In this document: piece by piece, positions 27,436-36,288 of the stretch
Position numbering within the stretch: the first letter of the stretch is position 1
How the letters are laid out: every line of letters starts with the position of its first letter
Assembly: GCF_008973825.1 (NCBI RefSeq)
Contig: NZ_WCHR01000018.1
Span: 1-64,000, forward strand
Direction of reading: 5' to 3'
Source of the DNA: Gemmobacter serpentinus
GTDB lineage: Bacteria; Pseudomonadota; Alphaproteobacteria; Rhodobacterales; Rhodobacteraceae
Length of the DNA: 64,000 bases
The notes under the pieces: model-generated
What the model was told of the DNA's origin: nothing
The model's database searches: none
The model's input: only the letters and a program-made list of their open reading frames with translations
Position numbers and translations under genes: made by a program

Positions 27436-29717
27436 GCCCGAAGCACCTCTTGCTGGCGTTGACGCAGCCGTTGCAGCAGCACCTGGCCGTTGCGATAGGG
27501 CAGGGGCCATTCCGCCCCGTCTTCGCCCTGTTCAATCGCGGCATGAAGCGTCCAGTAGGGATCGGCCAGATGCATCCGCGCCAGCATGACCAGATCGGCC
27601 CGCCCCGCCATCAGGATCCCGTTCGCCTGATCCCAGTCCGAGATATTGCCGACCGTCATGGTGGGAAGGCCTGCCTCATTGCGGATACGATCCGAGAACG
27701 GGGTCTGGAACATCCGGCCATAAATCGGGCGTTCCGACGGATCGGTCTGGCCCGAGGATACATCGATGATATCTGCCCCGGCATCAGCAAACTGTTTGCC
27801 GATCGCCACCGCCTCTTCGGGGGTGACACCGCCCTCGATCCAGTCATGCGCCGAGATGCGGACCGACATCGGCTTGGCCGCAGGCCAGACCGCCCGCATG
27901 GCGCGAAACACCTCCAGCGGATAGCGCATCCGGTTTTCCAGGCTGCCGCCATACTCATCGTCGCGCCGATTGGTTACCGGGCTGATGAAGGATGCCAGCA
28001 GATAGCCATGGGCTGCGTGCAGTTCGATCATATCGGCGCCGATCTGATCCGCCATTTCCGCCGCCGCAACGAACTGGGCCTTCACCGCCGCCAGATCGGC
28101 CTTGTCCATCGCCTTCGGCACCGCATTCTCGGGCTTGTAGGCGATGGCCGAGGCGGAAAGGATCGGCCAGTTGCCGGTCTTGAGCGGCATGTCGATGCCG
28201 CCATCCCATGGCACGCAGGTCGAGGCCTTGCGCCCGGCATGACCGATCTGGATGCACAGCTTCGCGCTGGTTTCCGTATGGATGAAATCCGCCAGCCGCT
28301 TCCACGCCACGGCATGTTCGGGGGCATAAAGGCCGGGGCAGCCGGGCGTGATCCGCCCGATATCGCTGACGCAGGCCATTTCGGTATAAACGAGGCCCGC
28401 CCCCCCCTTGGCGCGTTCGGCGTAATGGATCAGGTGCCAGTCGGTCGGGCAGCCATCGACCGCCTTGTATTGCGCCATTGGTGACAGGACGATCCGGTTC
28501 TTCAGCACCATGTTGCGCAAGGTGAAGGGTGCGAACATCGGGCGGCTGCCCGGCTTGCCGCCTGCCTGGGCCTGAAACCAGTCCTCGGCACCCTGCAACC
28601 ATTCCGGATCGCGCAGGCGCAGGTTCTCATGGCTGATGCGCTGCGACCGTGTCAGCAGCGAATAGGCGAACTGAACCGGCGGCATGTCCAGATACCGCTC
28701 CACCTGTTCAAACCATTCCAGGCTGTTTCGGGCCGCCGATTGCAGGCGCAGCACCTCAACCCGGCGCTCTTCCTGATAGCGCTCGAATGCCTTTTCCAGC
28801 GTTGGTTCGGAATGCAGATATTCGGCCAGCGCGATGGCGGAATCAAAGGCCAGCCGCGTGCCCGAGCCGATCGAGAAATGGCCTGTTGCCGCCGCATCGC
28901 CCATCAGCACGACATTCTCGTGATACCACTTGTCGCAGATCACGCGCGGGAACTGGCTCCACACCGCCGAGCCGCGCAGGTGATTGGCGTTCGACATCAA
29001 CGCATGTCCGCCAAGGTGGTTCTGGAAGATCAGGCGGCAGGTCTCGACAATCTCTTCCTTCGACATGTCGGCAAAGCCGAACTTCTCCCATGTCTCGGGG
29101 GTGGTCTCGACGATGAAGGTCGCGGTCTGATCGTCGAATTGATAGACATGCGCCCAGACCCAGCCATGCTGCGTCTTCTCGAAGATGAAGGTGAAGGCAT
29201 CATCGAATTTCTGATGCGTCCCCAGCCAGATGAACTTGCATTTGCGCAGGTCGATATCGGGCTGAAACACCGAAGCATATTCGGTGCGGACAAGGCTGTT
29301 GATGCCGTCGCAGGCCACGACCAGATCGTAATCCTTGCGATAGTCTTCTGCGGATTTGAACTGGGTTTCAAACCGCATATCGACGCCCAATTCACGCGCC
29401 CGGGCCTGCAGCAGAACCAGCATCGCCTTGCGTCCGATCCCGGCAAAGCCGTGACCACCAGACACGGTGCGCACGCCCTCATGCACAACGGCAATGTCAT
29501 CCCAATAGGCGAACTGGCTGCGGATCGCCTCGGTCGAGATGGGGTCGTTCTTCTGCATCCGGCCAAGCGCGTCATCAGACAGCACGACGCCCCAGCCGAA
29601 TGTGTCATTGGCCTTGTTGCGCTCAAGGATCGTCACCTGATGCGACGGATCGCGCAGCTTCATCGAGATGGCGAAGTAGAGACCCGCAGGCCCGCCACCA
29701 AGGCAGAGGATGTTCAT
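27432..29717 (-). CDS. abmA: Fused 2-aminobenzoyl-CoA monooxygenase/reductase (salicylyl-CoA 5-hydroxylase type)
   Basis: This 761-residue protein is a fusion. Residues 1 to about 385 form a flavin monooxygenase (CLGGGPAGLYFAISM for FAD, and VLMGDAAATGHFSIGSGTR). Residues from about 395 form an Old Yellow Enzyme reductase (MFAPFTLRNMVLKNRIVLSP, CIQIGHAGRKAS, ELHAAHGYLLASFISPVTNRR; cited core HAAHGYLLASF). The fusion matches 2-aminobenzoyl-CoA monooxygenase/reductase, which hydroxylates and then dearomatises the CoA-bound ring. Automatic annotation often calls it salicylyl-CoA 5-hydroxylase. It is the first gene of the minus-strand cluster. Confidence 0.87.
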   Translation of the reverse strand: MNILCLGGGPAGLYFAISMKLRDPSHQVTILERNKANDTFGWGVVLSDDALGRMQKNDPISTEAIRSQFAYWDDIAVVHEGVRTVSGGHGFAGIGRKAMLVLLQARARELGVDMRFETQFKSAEDYRKDYDLVVACDGINSLVRTEYASVFQPDIDLRKCKFIWLGTHQKFDDAFTFIFEKTQHGWVWAHVYQFDDQTATFIVETTPETWEKFGFADMSKEEIVETCRLIFQNHLGGHALMSNANHLRGSAVWSQFPRVICDKWYHENVVLMGDAAATGHFSIGSGTRLAFDSAIALAEYLHSEPTLEKAFERYQEERRVEVLRLQSAARNSLEWFEQVERYLDMPPVQFAYSLLTRSQRISHENLRLRDPEWLQGAEDWFQAQAGGKPGSRPMFAPFTLRNMVLKNRIVLSPMAQYKAVDGCPTDWHLIHYAERAKGGAGLVYTEMACVSDIGRITPGCPGLYAPEHAVAWKRLADFIHTETSAKLCIQIGHAGRKASTCVPWDGGIDMPLKTGNWPILSASAIAYKPENAVPKAMDKADLAAVKAQFVAAAEMADQIGADMIELHAAHGYLLASFISPVTNRRDDEYGGSLENRMRYPLEVFRAMRAVWPAAKPMSVRISAHDWIEGGVTPEEAVAIGKQFADAGADIIDVSSGQTDPSERPIYGRMFQTPFSDRIRNEAGLPTMTVGNISDWDQANGILMAGRADLVMLARMHLADPYWTLHAAIEQGEDGAEWPLPYRNGQVLLQRLRQRQQEVLRA

Positions 29718-29766
29718 GGTGCAATACTCCCCGTGTTGAGGTCATACTGGCAGCCGCCCGATAAAT

Positions 29767-29793
29767 TTCAAGATTAAATATTTTAGACTTGAA
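29767..29793. promoter_or_regulatory. Palindromic operator candidate (MarR)
   Basis: In the 105-base divergent region, TTCAAG (29767-29772) and CTTGAA (29788-29793) are perfect inverted arms, and the AT-rich centre (TTAAATATTTTA) is itself nearly symmetric. The 27-bp element lies between two divergent operons for the same pathway, and the cluster encodes a MarR regulator, whose family binds such palindromes. Confidence 0.55.
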
Positions 29794-29822
29794 TAATTTT
29801 TCGCATCTCGCATTCTGGCTTT

Positions 29823-30578
29823 ATGAAGCATCTGATCGAGACCGACGAAGGGGGCTGGACGCGGCTGGTTCTGAACCGGCCCGAGGCCAGGAATGCCCTG
29901 AACACGCGGCTGCTTGCGGATCTGGCTGCGGCGCTGGAGCGGCTGGCGCGGGACGCCACCTGCCGGGCCGTGCTGATTACCGGGGCGAATGGCAACTTTG
30001 CCGCAGGCGCAGATATCGCCGAGATCGAGGGCAAGACCACGACCGAGGGGGCGGTTGATCCGCGCAAGGACCATTGGGCCGCGATCCGTGCCTTTCCCAA
30101 GCCGCTGGTCGCGGTGGTCGAGGGGTTTGCCCTTGGCGGCGGGCTGGAACTTGCGCTGATGGCGGATCTGCTGATCGCGGGGCCAGCGGCAAAGATGGGC
30201 CTGCCGGAAACCAATCTTGGGCTTATCCCCGGGGCAGGCGGCGGGCAGCGATTGCTGGCGCGGATCGGCCCTGCGCGCGCCGCGCGGCTGGTGCTGACGG
30301 GCGAAATTATTGATGCAAAGACCGCTTATGACTGGGGGCTGGCATCCTATCTGGCCTCTGACGCCCAGGCCGAAGGGGCGGCATTGGCCGCAAGTCTGGC
30401 CCTGCGTGCGCCGCTGGCCCAGCAAGCCGCAAAGGCGGCGCTGATCGAAGGGGCCGAGGCCGCGCTGGCACTGGCGACCGAGCGCGCGGCCTTCGAGGCC
30501 TTGCTGGACAGCGCCGACAAGGCCGAGGGGATCGCCGCCTTTCGCGAAAAACGCAGACCGGATTTTCGGGGGGAATGA
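29823..30578 (+). CDS. Enoyl-CoA hydratase
   Basis: The 251-residue crotonase-fold protein has the oxyanion-hole segments NGNFAAGADIAEIEG and EGFALGGGLELALMADLLIA, and the block LPETNLGLIPGAGGGQRL, which retains the first catalytic glutamate. It starts the plus-strand arm of the anthranilate-CoA cluster and overlaps the 3-hydroxyacyl-CoA dehydrogenase gene by 4 bases. It likely hydrates a 2-enoyl-CoA intermediate in the beta-oxidation type steps that follow ring reduction. A PaaF-like assignment is equally possible. Confidence 0.87.
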   Translation: MKHLIETDEGGWTRLVLNRPEARNALNTRLLADLAAALERLARDATCRAVLITGANGNFAAGADIAEIEGKTTTEGAVDPRKDHWAAIRAFPKPLVAVVEGFALGGGLELALMADLLIAGPAAKMGLPETNLGLIPGAGGGQRLLARIGPARAARLVLTGEIIDAKTAYDWGLASYLASDAQAEGAALAASLALRAPLAQQAAKAALIEGAEAALALATERAAFEALLDSADKAEGIAAFREKRRPDFRGE

Positions 30579-31684
30579 CCATGACCACCATTGCCGTCAT
30601 CGGTTTGGGCACCATGGGCCTTGGCATCGTGCAAACCTGGGCTGCCGCCGGATTCGATGTTCTGGCGACCGACACCCATGAACCGGCCCGCGCCACCGCG
30701 CAGGCGCGCCTTCTGGCCGCGCTGACCCCGCGGGTCGAGGCTGGCAAGATGGGCCCTTCTGACAGGGATGCCATCCTCGCCCGGGTTCGTATCGTTGCGG
30801 ATCTGTCGATGTTGCAGGGTGCCGATCTGGCGGTTGAGGCGGTGGTCGAGCGGCTTGAGGTCAAGCAGGCCCTTTTTGCCAAGCTGGAACAGCACCTTGG
30901 CCCCGGGGCCATTCTGGCAACCAATACCTCATCGCTATCGGTCACCGCGATCGCCGGAGGTTTGCGCCACCCCGAACGCCTTCTGGGCCTGCATTTCTTC
31001 AACCCTGCGCCGGTGATGAAGCTGGTGGAGCTGGTCTCTCATCCCGCAGCCTCGACCGATGCCCTGACCCGCGCCCGCGCCATCACCGAGGCGGCGGGCA
31101 AGACCGTCATCCAGTGCCCCGACCGTCCCGGCTTTATCGTCAACCGCTGCGCGCGCCCCTTCTATGGCGAGGCGCTTGCGATGGTTGAGGAAGTGCGCAG
31201 CCCGCTTGACATCGATGCGGCCATGATGGCGGCGGGCTACCGGCTGGGGCCTTTCGCGCTGATCGACCTGGTCGGGGCTGACATCAACCTTGCCGCCACC
31301 GAAAGTCTGTTTGCAGCGATGGACCGGCATCCGCGCTATCATGTCTTTGATGCGCTGCGCGCCCAGGTGGCGAAGGGTGATCTGGGACGCAAAAGCGGCA
31401 CGGGCTTTGTCTTTCCGCAGAAGCCCGGCGCGCCCCCGGCGGATGCCGACGCCATCGTGCTGCGGATCGAGGCGGCGCTGATCAATGAGGCGGCATGGCT
31501 GCTGTCGGAAGGCGGCACCACGCGTGAATGGATCGATACGGCGCTGAAACTGGGGCTGAACTTTCCGCGCGGACCGTTTGAAATGCAGGCCCGGCACGGC
31601 GCAGCCATCGAGACCGAGCTTGCCCGGCTGGAAGCCCGTGCCCCCGCCCATCTGACATCGCGCTACCTGCCCCCGACGGGCTGA
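30575..31684 (+). CDS. 3-Hydroxyacyl-CoA dehydrogenase
   Basis: This 369-residue protein has the N-terminal NAD fold VIGLGTMGLGIV, the active-site segment GLHFFNPAPVMKLVELV with the catalytic His, and FIVNRCARPFYGEAL. After the first C-terminal domain, a second partial repeat (NEAAWLLSEGG) extends it beyond the ~280 residues of simple 3-hydroxybutyryl-CoA dehydrogenases. ATGs at 30575 and 30581 are both possible; GGGGG lies just before the latter. It oxidises the hydroxyacyl-CoA made by the hydratase encoded upstream. Confidence 0.88.
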   Translation: MTMTTIAVIGLGTMGLGIVQTWAAAGFDVLATDTHEPARATAQARLLAALTPRVEAGKMGPSDRDAILARVRIVADLSMLQGADLAVEAVVERLEVKQALFAKLEQHLGPGAILATNTSSLSVTAIAGGLRHPERLLGLHFFNPAPVMKLVELVSHPAASTDALTRARAITEAAGKTVIQCPDRPGFIVNRCARPFYGEALAMVEEVRSPLDIDAAMMAAGYRLGPFALIDLVGADINLAATESLFAAMDRHPRYHVFDALRAQVAKGDLGRKSGTGFVFPQKPGAPPADADAIVLRIEAALINEAAWLLSEGGTTREWIDTALKLGLNFPRGPFEMQARHGAAIETELARLEARAPAHLTSRYLPPTG

Positions 31685-31695
31685 GGCCTGCCCGA

Positions 31696-32361
31696 TCACG
31701 GATCTTGCGGCTGGCTTTCCGGCAGGTTCTGGCCAAAGCACACCACAAGAATGCGCGCGTCATCCTCACCGGCGGTGGTGTAGACATGGCCCATGCCGCT
31801 GTCGAAATAGGCGCTTTCGCCGGTGGCCAGCGTGATAGGATCGCGGCCTTCGCAATGCAGGGTCAACTGGCCGGCCAGCACATAGACGAACTCCTGCCCC
31901 TCATGCCGGATCAGCTCCTTGAAGGCCATCCGGCTGCGGGCGCGGACAAGGCCGGTCATCGGTGTCATCGCCTTGCCCCAGATCTCCGGGAACAGGATTT
32001 CATAGGCGTAATTAGGGGTTTCCTGCAGCTGGAACTCGCCGCGCCGCGCAATGGCAAGGCTGTCGGGCTGAAACCTTTCGCCCTCATCCCCGAACAGGGC
32101 ATTCATGTCGATCTGCAGGCCGGCGGCGATCTGGGACAGGCGGTCATAGGTCAGCGCCATCAGCCCGCGCTCGGCCTTGGACAGCGTCGAGATCGCAAGC
32201 CCTGTCAGTTTCGAACATTCGGCCAGGGTCAGCCCCCGATCCTGGCGCAGCTTTTTCAGATGCCTGCCAAACGCGATGCGTTGCGACTCTTCCGCTTGTG
32301 GCTGATCCGGGGCAACGATGCCCGGATCGGCATCTGTCGGGGCGGGCGGGCTGGTATCCAT
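31696..32361 (-). CDS. XRE-family regulator with C-terminal cupin sensor
   Basis: The 221-residue protein has an N-terminal helix-turn-helix (LKKLRQDRGLTLAECSKLTG and AISTLSKAERG) and a C-terminal cupin barrel (RHEGQEFVYVLAGQLTLHCEG). Such regulators sense small ligands such as amino acids or polyamines through the cupin. It is transcribed divergently from the ABC importer/DgcAN operon, and two tandem palindromes lie in between, so it is the likely specific repressor of that operon. It ends 12 bases from the convergent dehydrogenase gene at 31684. Confidence 0.85.
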   Translation of the reverse strand: MDTSPPAPTDADPGIVAPDQPQAEESQRIAFGRHLKKLRQDRGLTLAECSKLTGLAISTLSKAERGLMALTYDRLSQIAAGLQIDMNALFGDEGERFQPDSLAIARRGEFQLQETPNYAYEILFPEIWGKAMTPMTGLVRARSRMAFKELIRHEGQEFVYVLAGQLTLHCEGRDPITLATGESAYFDSGMGHVYTTAGEDDARILVVCFGQNLPESQPQDP

Positions 32362-32406
32362 TCCACGATCCTATCGGCCTGGTGGCAGGGCATCTGCCCC
32401 TTTTGA

Positions 32407-32444
32407 TTTTCCGATTGGAAAAAATCTCTTTTCCTATCGGAAAA
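32407..32444. promoter_or_regulatory. Two tandem palindromic operators
   Basis: TTTTCCGATTGGAAAA (32407-32422) and TTTTCCTATCGGAAAA (32429-32444) share the form TTTTCC-N4-GGAAAA and have centres exactly 22 bases apart, placing both on one helix face. A TATGCT -10-like element follows at 32446, so bound protein would block the promoter of the importer operon. Confidence 0.65.
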
Positions 32445-32507
32445 ATATGCTAACGTCCCTGATAGAACAACCCCGCAAACGGGGATTCGACCAACAGGAG
32501 ATCAGAA

Positions 32508-33488
32508 ATGTCACGGTTTTTGCGGACTGCCCTGTTGGCAGCGCCTTTTGCGGTCATGTCCATCGTGGCCCCGGCCATGGCCGACCCCAAGACCATATCC
32601 ATCGCGAATTTCGGCGATCACCCGCAGCTCAATGCCGTAGCCGAAGGCTTCAAACAGGAAATCCTGTCATCCGGCATGGTGGATGGCACGGATGTGGTCT
32701 TCACGCTGGATCATGTGAATTTTGACACCACCCTGCTGCCGCAGATGATTGCCAAGATTCAAAGCGGCAAGCCCGCGCTCGTTCTCGCCATCACGACGCC
32801 CGTGTCGCAGAACGTCAAGAACCAGATGGGTGATGCGGGCATTCCGCTGCTGTTTTCGGCGGTGACGGATCCGGTTGCCGCAGGCCTCGTGCCGTCCTGG
32901 GATCAGGGCGCGCCGAATATGTCGGGCGCAACCGATGCGCTGGATCTGGACGCGGCGCTGGCCTTCGCTCGCAAGCTGTTCCCCGAGGCCAAGACCTTTG
33001 GCGTGCCCTATAACCCGGCCGAGGCCAATGACGTGGCGACGGTCGAGCTGTTCAAGACCCATGCCGCCAAACATGGCTTTGAAATTGTCGCGGTCGGCAT
33101 CGACAACACGAACGACATCCAGCCCCGGATTGCCGCCCTGGCCGGGAAGGCGGATGTGCTTTACGGGCCGGGCTCGAACCTGATCCAGCCCGCGATCTCG
33201 GCCGTGGCTGCCGCCGCGAATGAGGCAGGCATCCCCTTGATCAACACCGATGCCACGCTGGTGGAACAGGGGGTGATCCCGGCGGCCTTCGGCGTCTCCT
33301 ATGACAAGATCGGGCATCTGGCCGGTCGCATCGCCCTGCGCGCTCTGAACGGCGAGGATCTGGCGACGATCCCGCCGCAAAACCCCGCCCCCGAGGATCA
33401 CACCATCCTGATTTCGAAAAAGGCGATGGGCGCCTTGAACCTGCCGATCCCCGCCGGGTTCGACGACTGCGACTGCATCGTCGAGTAA
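32508..33488 (+). CDS. ABC transporter substrate-binding protein (TrpX-like, PF04392)
   Basis: This 326-residue protein has a Sec signal peptide (RTALLAAPFAVMSIVAPAMA, cut before DPKTIS) and the two-lobed fold of the ABC_sub_bind family (SIANFGDHPQLNAVAEGFK, VLAITTPVSQNVKNQ, IPLLFSAVTDPVAAGLV, LINTDATLVEQG). AGGAGA before 32508 sets the start. It is the first gene of an operon with ATPase, permease, DgcA and DgcN. The family includes tryptophan/tyrosine-type importers, but the downstream enzymes suggest D-glutamate, a D-glutamyl peptide or a derivative as ligand. Confidence 0.83.
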   Translation: MSRFLRTALLAAPFAVMSIVAPAMADPKTISIANFGDHPQLNAVAEGFKQEILSSGMVDGTDVVFTLDHVNFDTTLLPQMIAKIQSGKPALVLAITTPVSQNVKNQMGDAGIPLLFSAVTDPVAAGLVPSWDQGAPNMSGATDALDLDAALAFARKLFPEAKTFGVPYNPAEANDVATVELFKTHAAKHGFEIVAVGIDNTNDIQPRIAALAGKADVLYGPGSNLIQPAISAVAAAANEAGIPLINTDATLVEQGVIPAAFGVSYDKIGHLAGRIALRALNGEDLATIPPQNPAPEDHTILISKKAMGALNLPIPAGFDDCDCIVE

Positions 33489-33548
33489 GCCTTGCAGCGC
33501 GTGTTCACGAGTGCCGTCTTACCTGTGGTTTAACGAGTGTCACCTGCC

Positions 33549-33573
33549 GGGGGGCGATCTGTCGCCCCCCTTT
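33549..33573 (+). terminator. Intercistronic hairpin after the binding-protein gene
   Basis: GGGGGGCGA (33549-33557) pairs perfectly with TCGCCCCCC (33562-33570) around a TCTG loop and is followed by TTT. It lies between the binding-protein and ATPase genes and probably attenuates downstream transcription or protects the upstream mRNA. Confidence 0.6.
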
Positions 33574-33596
33574 CCCCGCCAAGATCGGAGAAGACC

Positions 33597-34376
33597 ATGT
33601 TGCAGATCAGGGATGCCCGACGCGTGTTCTTCAGAGGAATGCCTGATGAAAAGGTGGCGCTTGACGGCCTGTCGCTGAAGCTGGCGCGGGGCGATTTCGC
33701 GGTTGTCATCGGCTCGAACGGGGCCGGAAAAAGCACCATGATGAATGCGGTATCCGGCGCGCTGATGCTGGATCAGGGCAGCATCACCATCAATGGCACC
33801 GATGTGACGGCGATGCCGGTGCATGATCGCGCCCGCCATGTGGCGCGGGTGTTTCAGGACCCGATGAAGGGCACGGCCGCGTCGATGACGATTGCCGAAA
33901 ACATGCTGCTGGCCGAGATGCGGCAAACCCCTGCCCGTCTGCGCCGGGGGCTGACGCCTGCGCGACGCGAAACCTACCGCGAGCATCTGTCTTATCTGGG
34001 TCTCGGGCTGGAAAACCGGCTGGATACGCCGGTATCCCTGCTGTCGGGGGGGCAGCGCCAATCATTGTCGCTGGTGATGGCGGTCAGCGGTGAGCCTGAC
34101 ATCCTGCTGCTGGATGAACATACCGCAGCACTGGACCCGCGCACGGCGGATCTGGTTCTGAACGCCACCCTGCGGGCGGTGTCGGCGCTGAAGCTGACCA
34201 CGATGATGGTGACCCACAACATGGCGCACGCCATCGATTACGGAAATCGCATCATCATGCTGGATGCGGGCAAGGTCCTGCTGGAACTGTCGGGCGAAGA
34301 AAAGGCCCGCGCGACGGTGCCGGATCTGATCGGCCATTTCTCGGTCAAATCCGACCGTATGCTGCTGGGGGCGTGA
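33597..34376 (+). CDS. ABC transporter ATP-binding protein (TrpZ-like)
   Basis: The 259-residue ATPase has Walker A GSNGAGKST, the signature LSGGQRQSLSLVMA, Walker B ILLLDEHTAALDP and the H-loop VTHNM. The start at 33597 follows GGAGA by a short spacer. It powers the importer formed with the binding protein at 32508 and the permease at 34380. Confidence 0.87.
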   Translation: MLQIRDARRVFFRGMPDEKVALDGLSLKLARGDFAVVIGSNGAGKSTMMNAVSGALMLDQGSITINGTDVTAMPVHDRARHVARVFQDPMKGTAASMTIAENMLLAEMRQTPARLRRGLTPARRETYREHLSYLGLGLENRLDTPVSLLSGGQRQSLSLVMAVSGEPDILLLDEHTAALDPRTADLVLNATLRAVSALKLTTMMVTHNMAHAIDYGNRIIMLDAGKVLLELSGEEKARATVPDLIGHFSVKSDRMLLGA

Positions 34377-34379
34377 TCC

Positions 34380-35297
34380 ATGGATATCCTGAGCGCATGG
34401 ATCGCCCTGATCCCAGTCACGCTGGCGCAAAGCCTGATTCTGTCTTTTGTGGTGCTGGCGGTGATGCTGCCCTTCCGCATCCTGGCCTTCCCCGACCTGA
34501 CCTCGGAAGGGGCCTATCCCTTGGGCGGCTGTGTCTGTGCCGTGGCGCTGGTTGCGGGTGTGCCGCCCTTGCCCGCGCTTTTGTTGGCGGCGGCGGCGGG
34601 GTTTCTGGCGGGCTGTGCCACCGCCTTCATCCATCTGCGGTTCCGTATCCACACGCTGTTGGCCGGGATCCTGATCACCACCATGCTTTACAGCATCAAC
34701 CTGCGTATTCTGGGCAAGGCCAATCTGCCGGTCTTCAATGAGCCCAAGATCTATGACTGGCTGGCGGGCCTGTCGCTGACGGGAAGCTGGGCGAAAATCC
34801 TTCTGGCCGGTGGGCTTGCCCTCATCACCTGCCTCGCCCTGAACCTGTGGTTCGCGACCGAGCGCGGCACCGCGATGCGTGCCGTGGGGGCCAATTCCGA
34901 CATGGCCGAGGCGCAGGGCATCAATGTCTGGCGCGCGACGATCGGCGGCATCGGCCTTGCCGGGGCGGCCGCCGCCCTTGGCGGCGGGCTGATGGTCCAG
35001 AGCCAGGGCTTTGCCGATGTGAACATGGGCCTTGGGGTGCTGATAAATGCGCTGGCGGCCCTGATGATCGGCGAGGCCATTGTCGGGCGCCGCACCGTGA
35101 TGCGGCAGGTTGCGGCCCCCTTTGTCGGCGCCCTTGTCTATTATCAGTTGATCTCGATCTGTCTGGCCGCGGGTCTGCCGCCCGGTGATCTGAAGATCGC
35201 GACCGGGGTTTTTGTGCTGGCCATGCTGGCCGCGCCGACGCTGGGCCTGCGCCGCAAGGGTGGCGGCACGCCTGCCAAGGAAAGCTTCCGCGAATGA
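34380..35297 (+). CDS. ABC transporter permease (TrpY-like)
   Basis: This 305-residue hydrophobic protein has about eight membrane segments and the branched-chain-type permease features FPDLTSEGAYPLGG, IHTLLAGILITTMLYSINLR (core LLAGILITTMLY), GTAMRAVGANSDMAEAQGI in the cytoplasmic coupling loop, and GLGVLINALAALMIGEAIVG. It starts 3 bases after the ATPase stop and overlaps the dgcA start by 4 bases, so import and catabolism are coupled. Confidence 0.86.
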   Translation: MDILSAWIALIPVTLAQSLILSFVVLAVMLPFRILAFPDLTSEGAYPLGGCVCAVALVAGVPPLPALLLAAAAGFLAGCATAFIHLRFRIHTLLAGILITTMLYSINLRILGKANLPVFNEPKIYDWLAGLSLTGSWAKILLAGGLALITCLALNLWFATERGTAMRAVGANSDMAEAQGINVWRATIGGIGLAGAAAALGGGLMVQSQGFADVNMGLGVLINALAALMIGEAIVGRRTVMRQVAAPFVGALVYYQLISICLAAGLPPGDLKIATGVFVLAMLAAPTLGLRRKGGGTPAKESFRE

Positions 35298-36274
35298 TCC
35301 GGTTTCAGTTCTCGATTGATCGCTGGCCGCTGCAACAGCCCTTCCGCTTTGCCGGATACACCATCACCGATCTGGAATGCGTGCATGTGCGACTGACGCG
35401 GGGCACGGTTCAGGCGCAGGGTGAGGGCGTGTTGCCGGTGGTCTTTGATGTCACCGCGGATGCGGTCCATGCGCAACTGTCGGGCGTCGCGGCAGGTCTG
35501 GAACAGGGTCAACAGCTTGCGGACCTCTGCGCCGCCCTGCCGCCCGGCCCCGCCCGCAACGCGCTGGATTGCGCGCTTTGGGATCTGCGTGCCAAGGAAA
35601 GCGGGCAGGATATCTGGACGCTGGCCGGGTTGTCCGACAGGCCCGACCAGATCGAGGTCGATGAGACCATCGGCCTTGGCGCGCCTGCCGATATGGCGCA
35701 GGCGGCGCAGTTGTCGGCGCATCGCGTGCTGAAGATCAAGCTGGACGGCACACAGATTGTGGAACGCGTCACGGCCATCCGTCAGGCCCGGCCCGAGGCC
35801 GACCTGATCGTCGATGCCAATCAAAGCTGGACGATTGACCTGCTGACCCGGCATGGCCCGGAACTTGCCGCCTTGGGTGTGCGGATGATCGAACAACCCC
35901 TGCCGCGTGGACAGGACGGCACCTTAAGCGACCTGTCCTGCCCGGTGCCGATCTTTGCCGATGAATCCTGTCATGTCGCAGCCGATATTCCGGCGCTGCG
36001 GGGATTGTATCAGGGCGTCAATATCAAGCTCGACAAGACCGGCGGTCTGACCGAGGCGCTGGCCCTTGCCCGCGCCGCCCGTGATGCCGGGATGGGCGTG
36101 ATGGTGGGCTGCATGGCGGGCACCTCGCTGTCGATGGCCCCCGCCTATGTGATCGGCGGCCTGTCCGACTGGGCCGATCTCGACGGACCGCTTTTGCTGG
36201 CCGGGGATCGTTCGCCCGCCATGACCTATTCCCGGGGGCGGCTTGCGCGCTTTGCGCCCGCGCTCTGGGGCTGA
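35294..36274 (+). CDS. dgcA: N-acetyl-D-glutamate racemase DgcA (enolase superfamily)
   Basis: The 326-residue protein belongs to the enolase superfamily, dipeptide-epimerase-like branch. The acid/base lysine is in KIKLDG, the metal ligands are in LIVDANQSW, MIEQPLP and FADESCH, and the second lysine is in NIKLDKTGG. In the D-glutamate route known from marine bacteria, DgcN first N-acetylates D-glutamate and DgcA then epimerises N-acetyl-D-glutamate to the L form. The adjacent dgcN makes this assignment stronger than a general dipeptide epimerase. Confidence 0.82.
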   Translation: MIRFQFSIDRWPLQQPFRFAGYTITDLECVHVRLTRGTVQAQGEGVLPVVFDVTADAVHAQLSGVAAGLEQGQQLADLCAALPPGPARNALDCALWDLRAKESGQDIWTLAGLSDRPDQIEVDETIGLGAPADMAQAAQLSAHRVLKIKLDGTQIVERVTAIRQARPEADLIVDANQSWTIDLLTRHGPELAALGVRMIEQPLPRGQDGTLSDLSCPVPIFADESCHVAADIPALRGLYQGVNIKLDKTGGLTEALALARAARDAGMGVMVGCMAGTSLSMAPAYVIGGLSDWADLDGPLLLAGDRSPAMTYSRGRLARFAPALWG

Positions 36275-36288
36275 CATCAGGAGATGAC

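Noticed and set aside
21252-31684. Salicylate degradation through gentisate
   Set aside because: No gentisate dioxygenase, maleylpyruvate isomerase or fumarylpyruvate hydrolase is present; the cupin is too short for gentisate dioxygenase, and beta-oxidation enzymes plus RidA fit a 2-aminobenzoyl-CoA route better.
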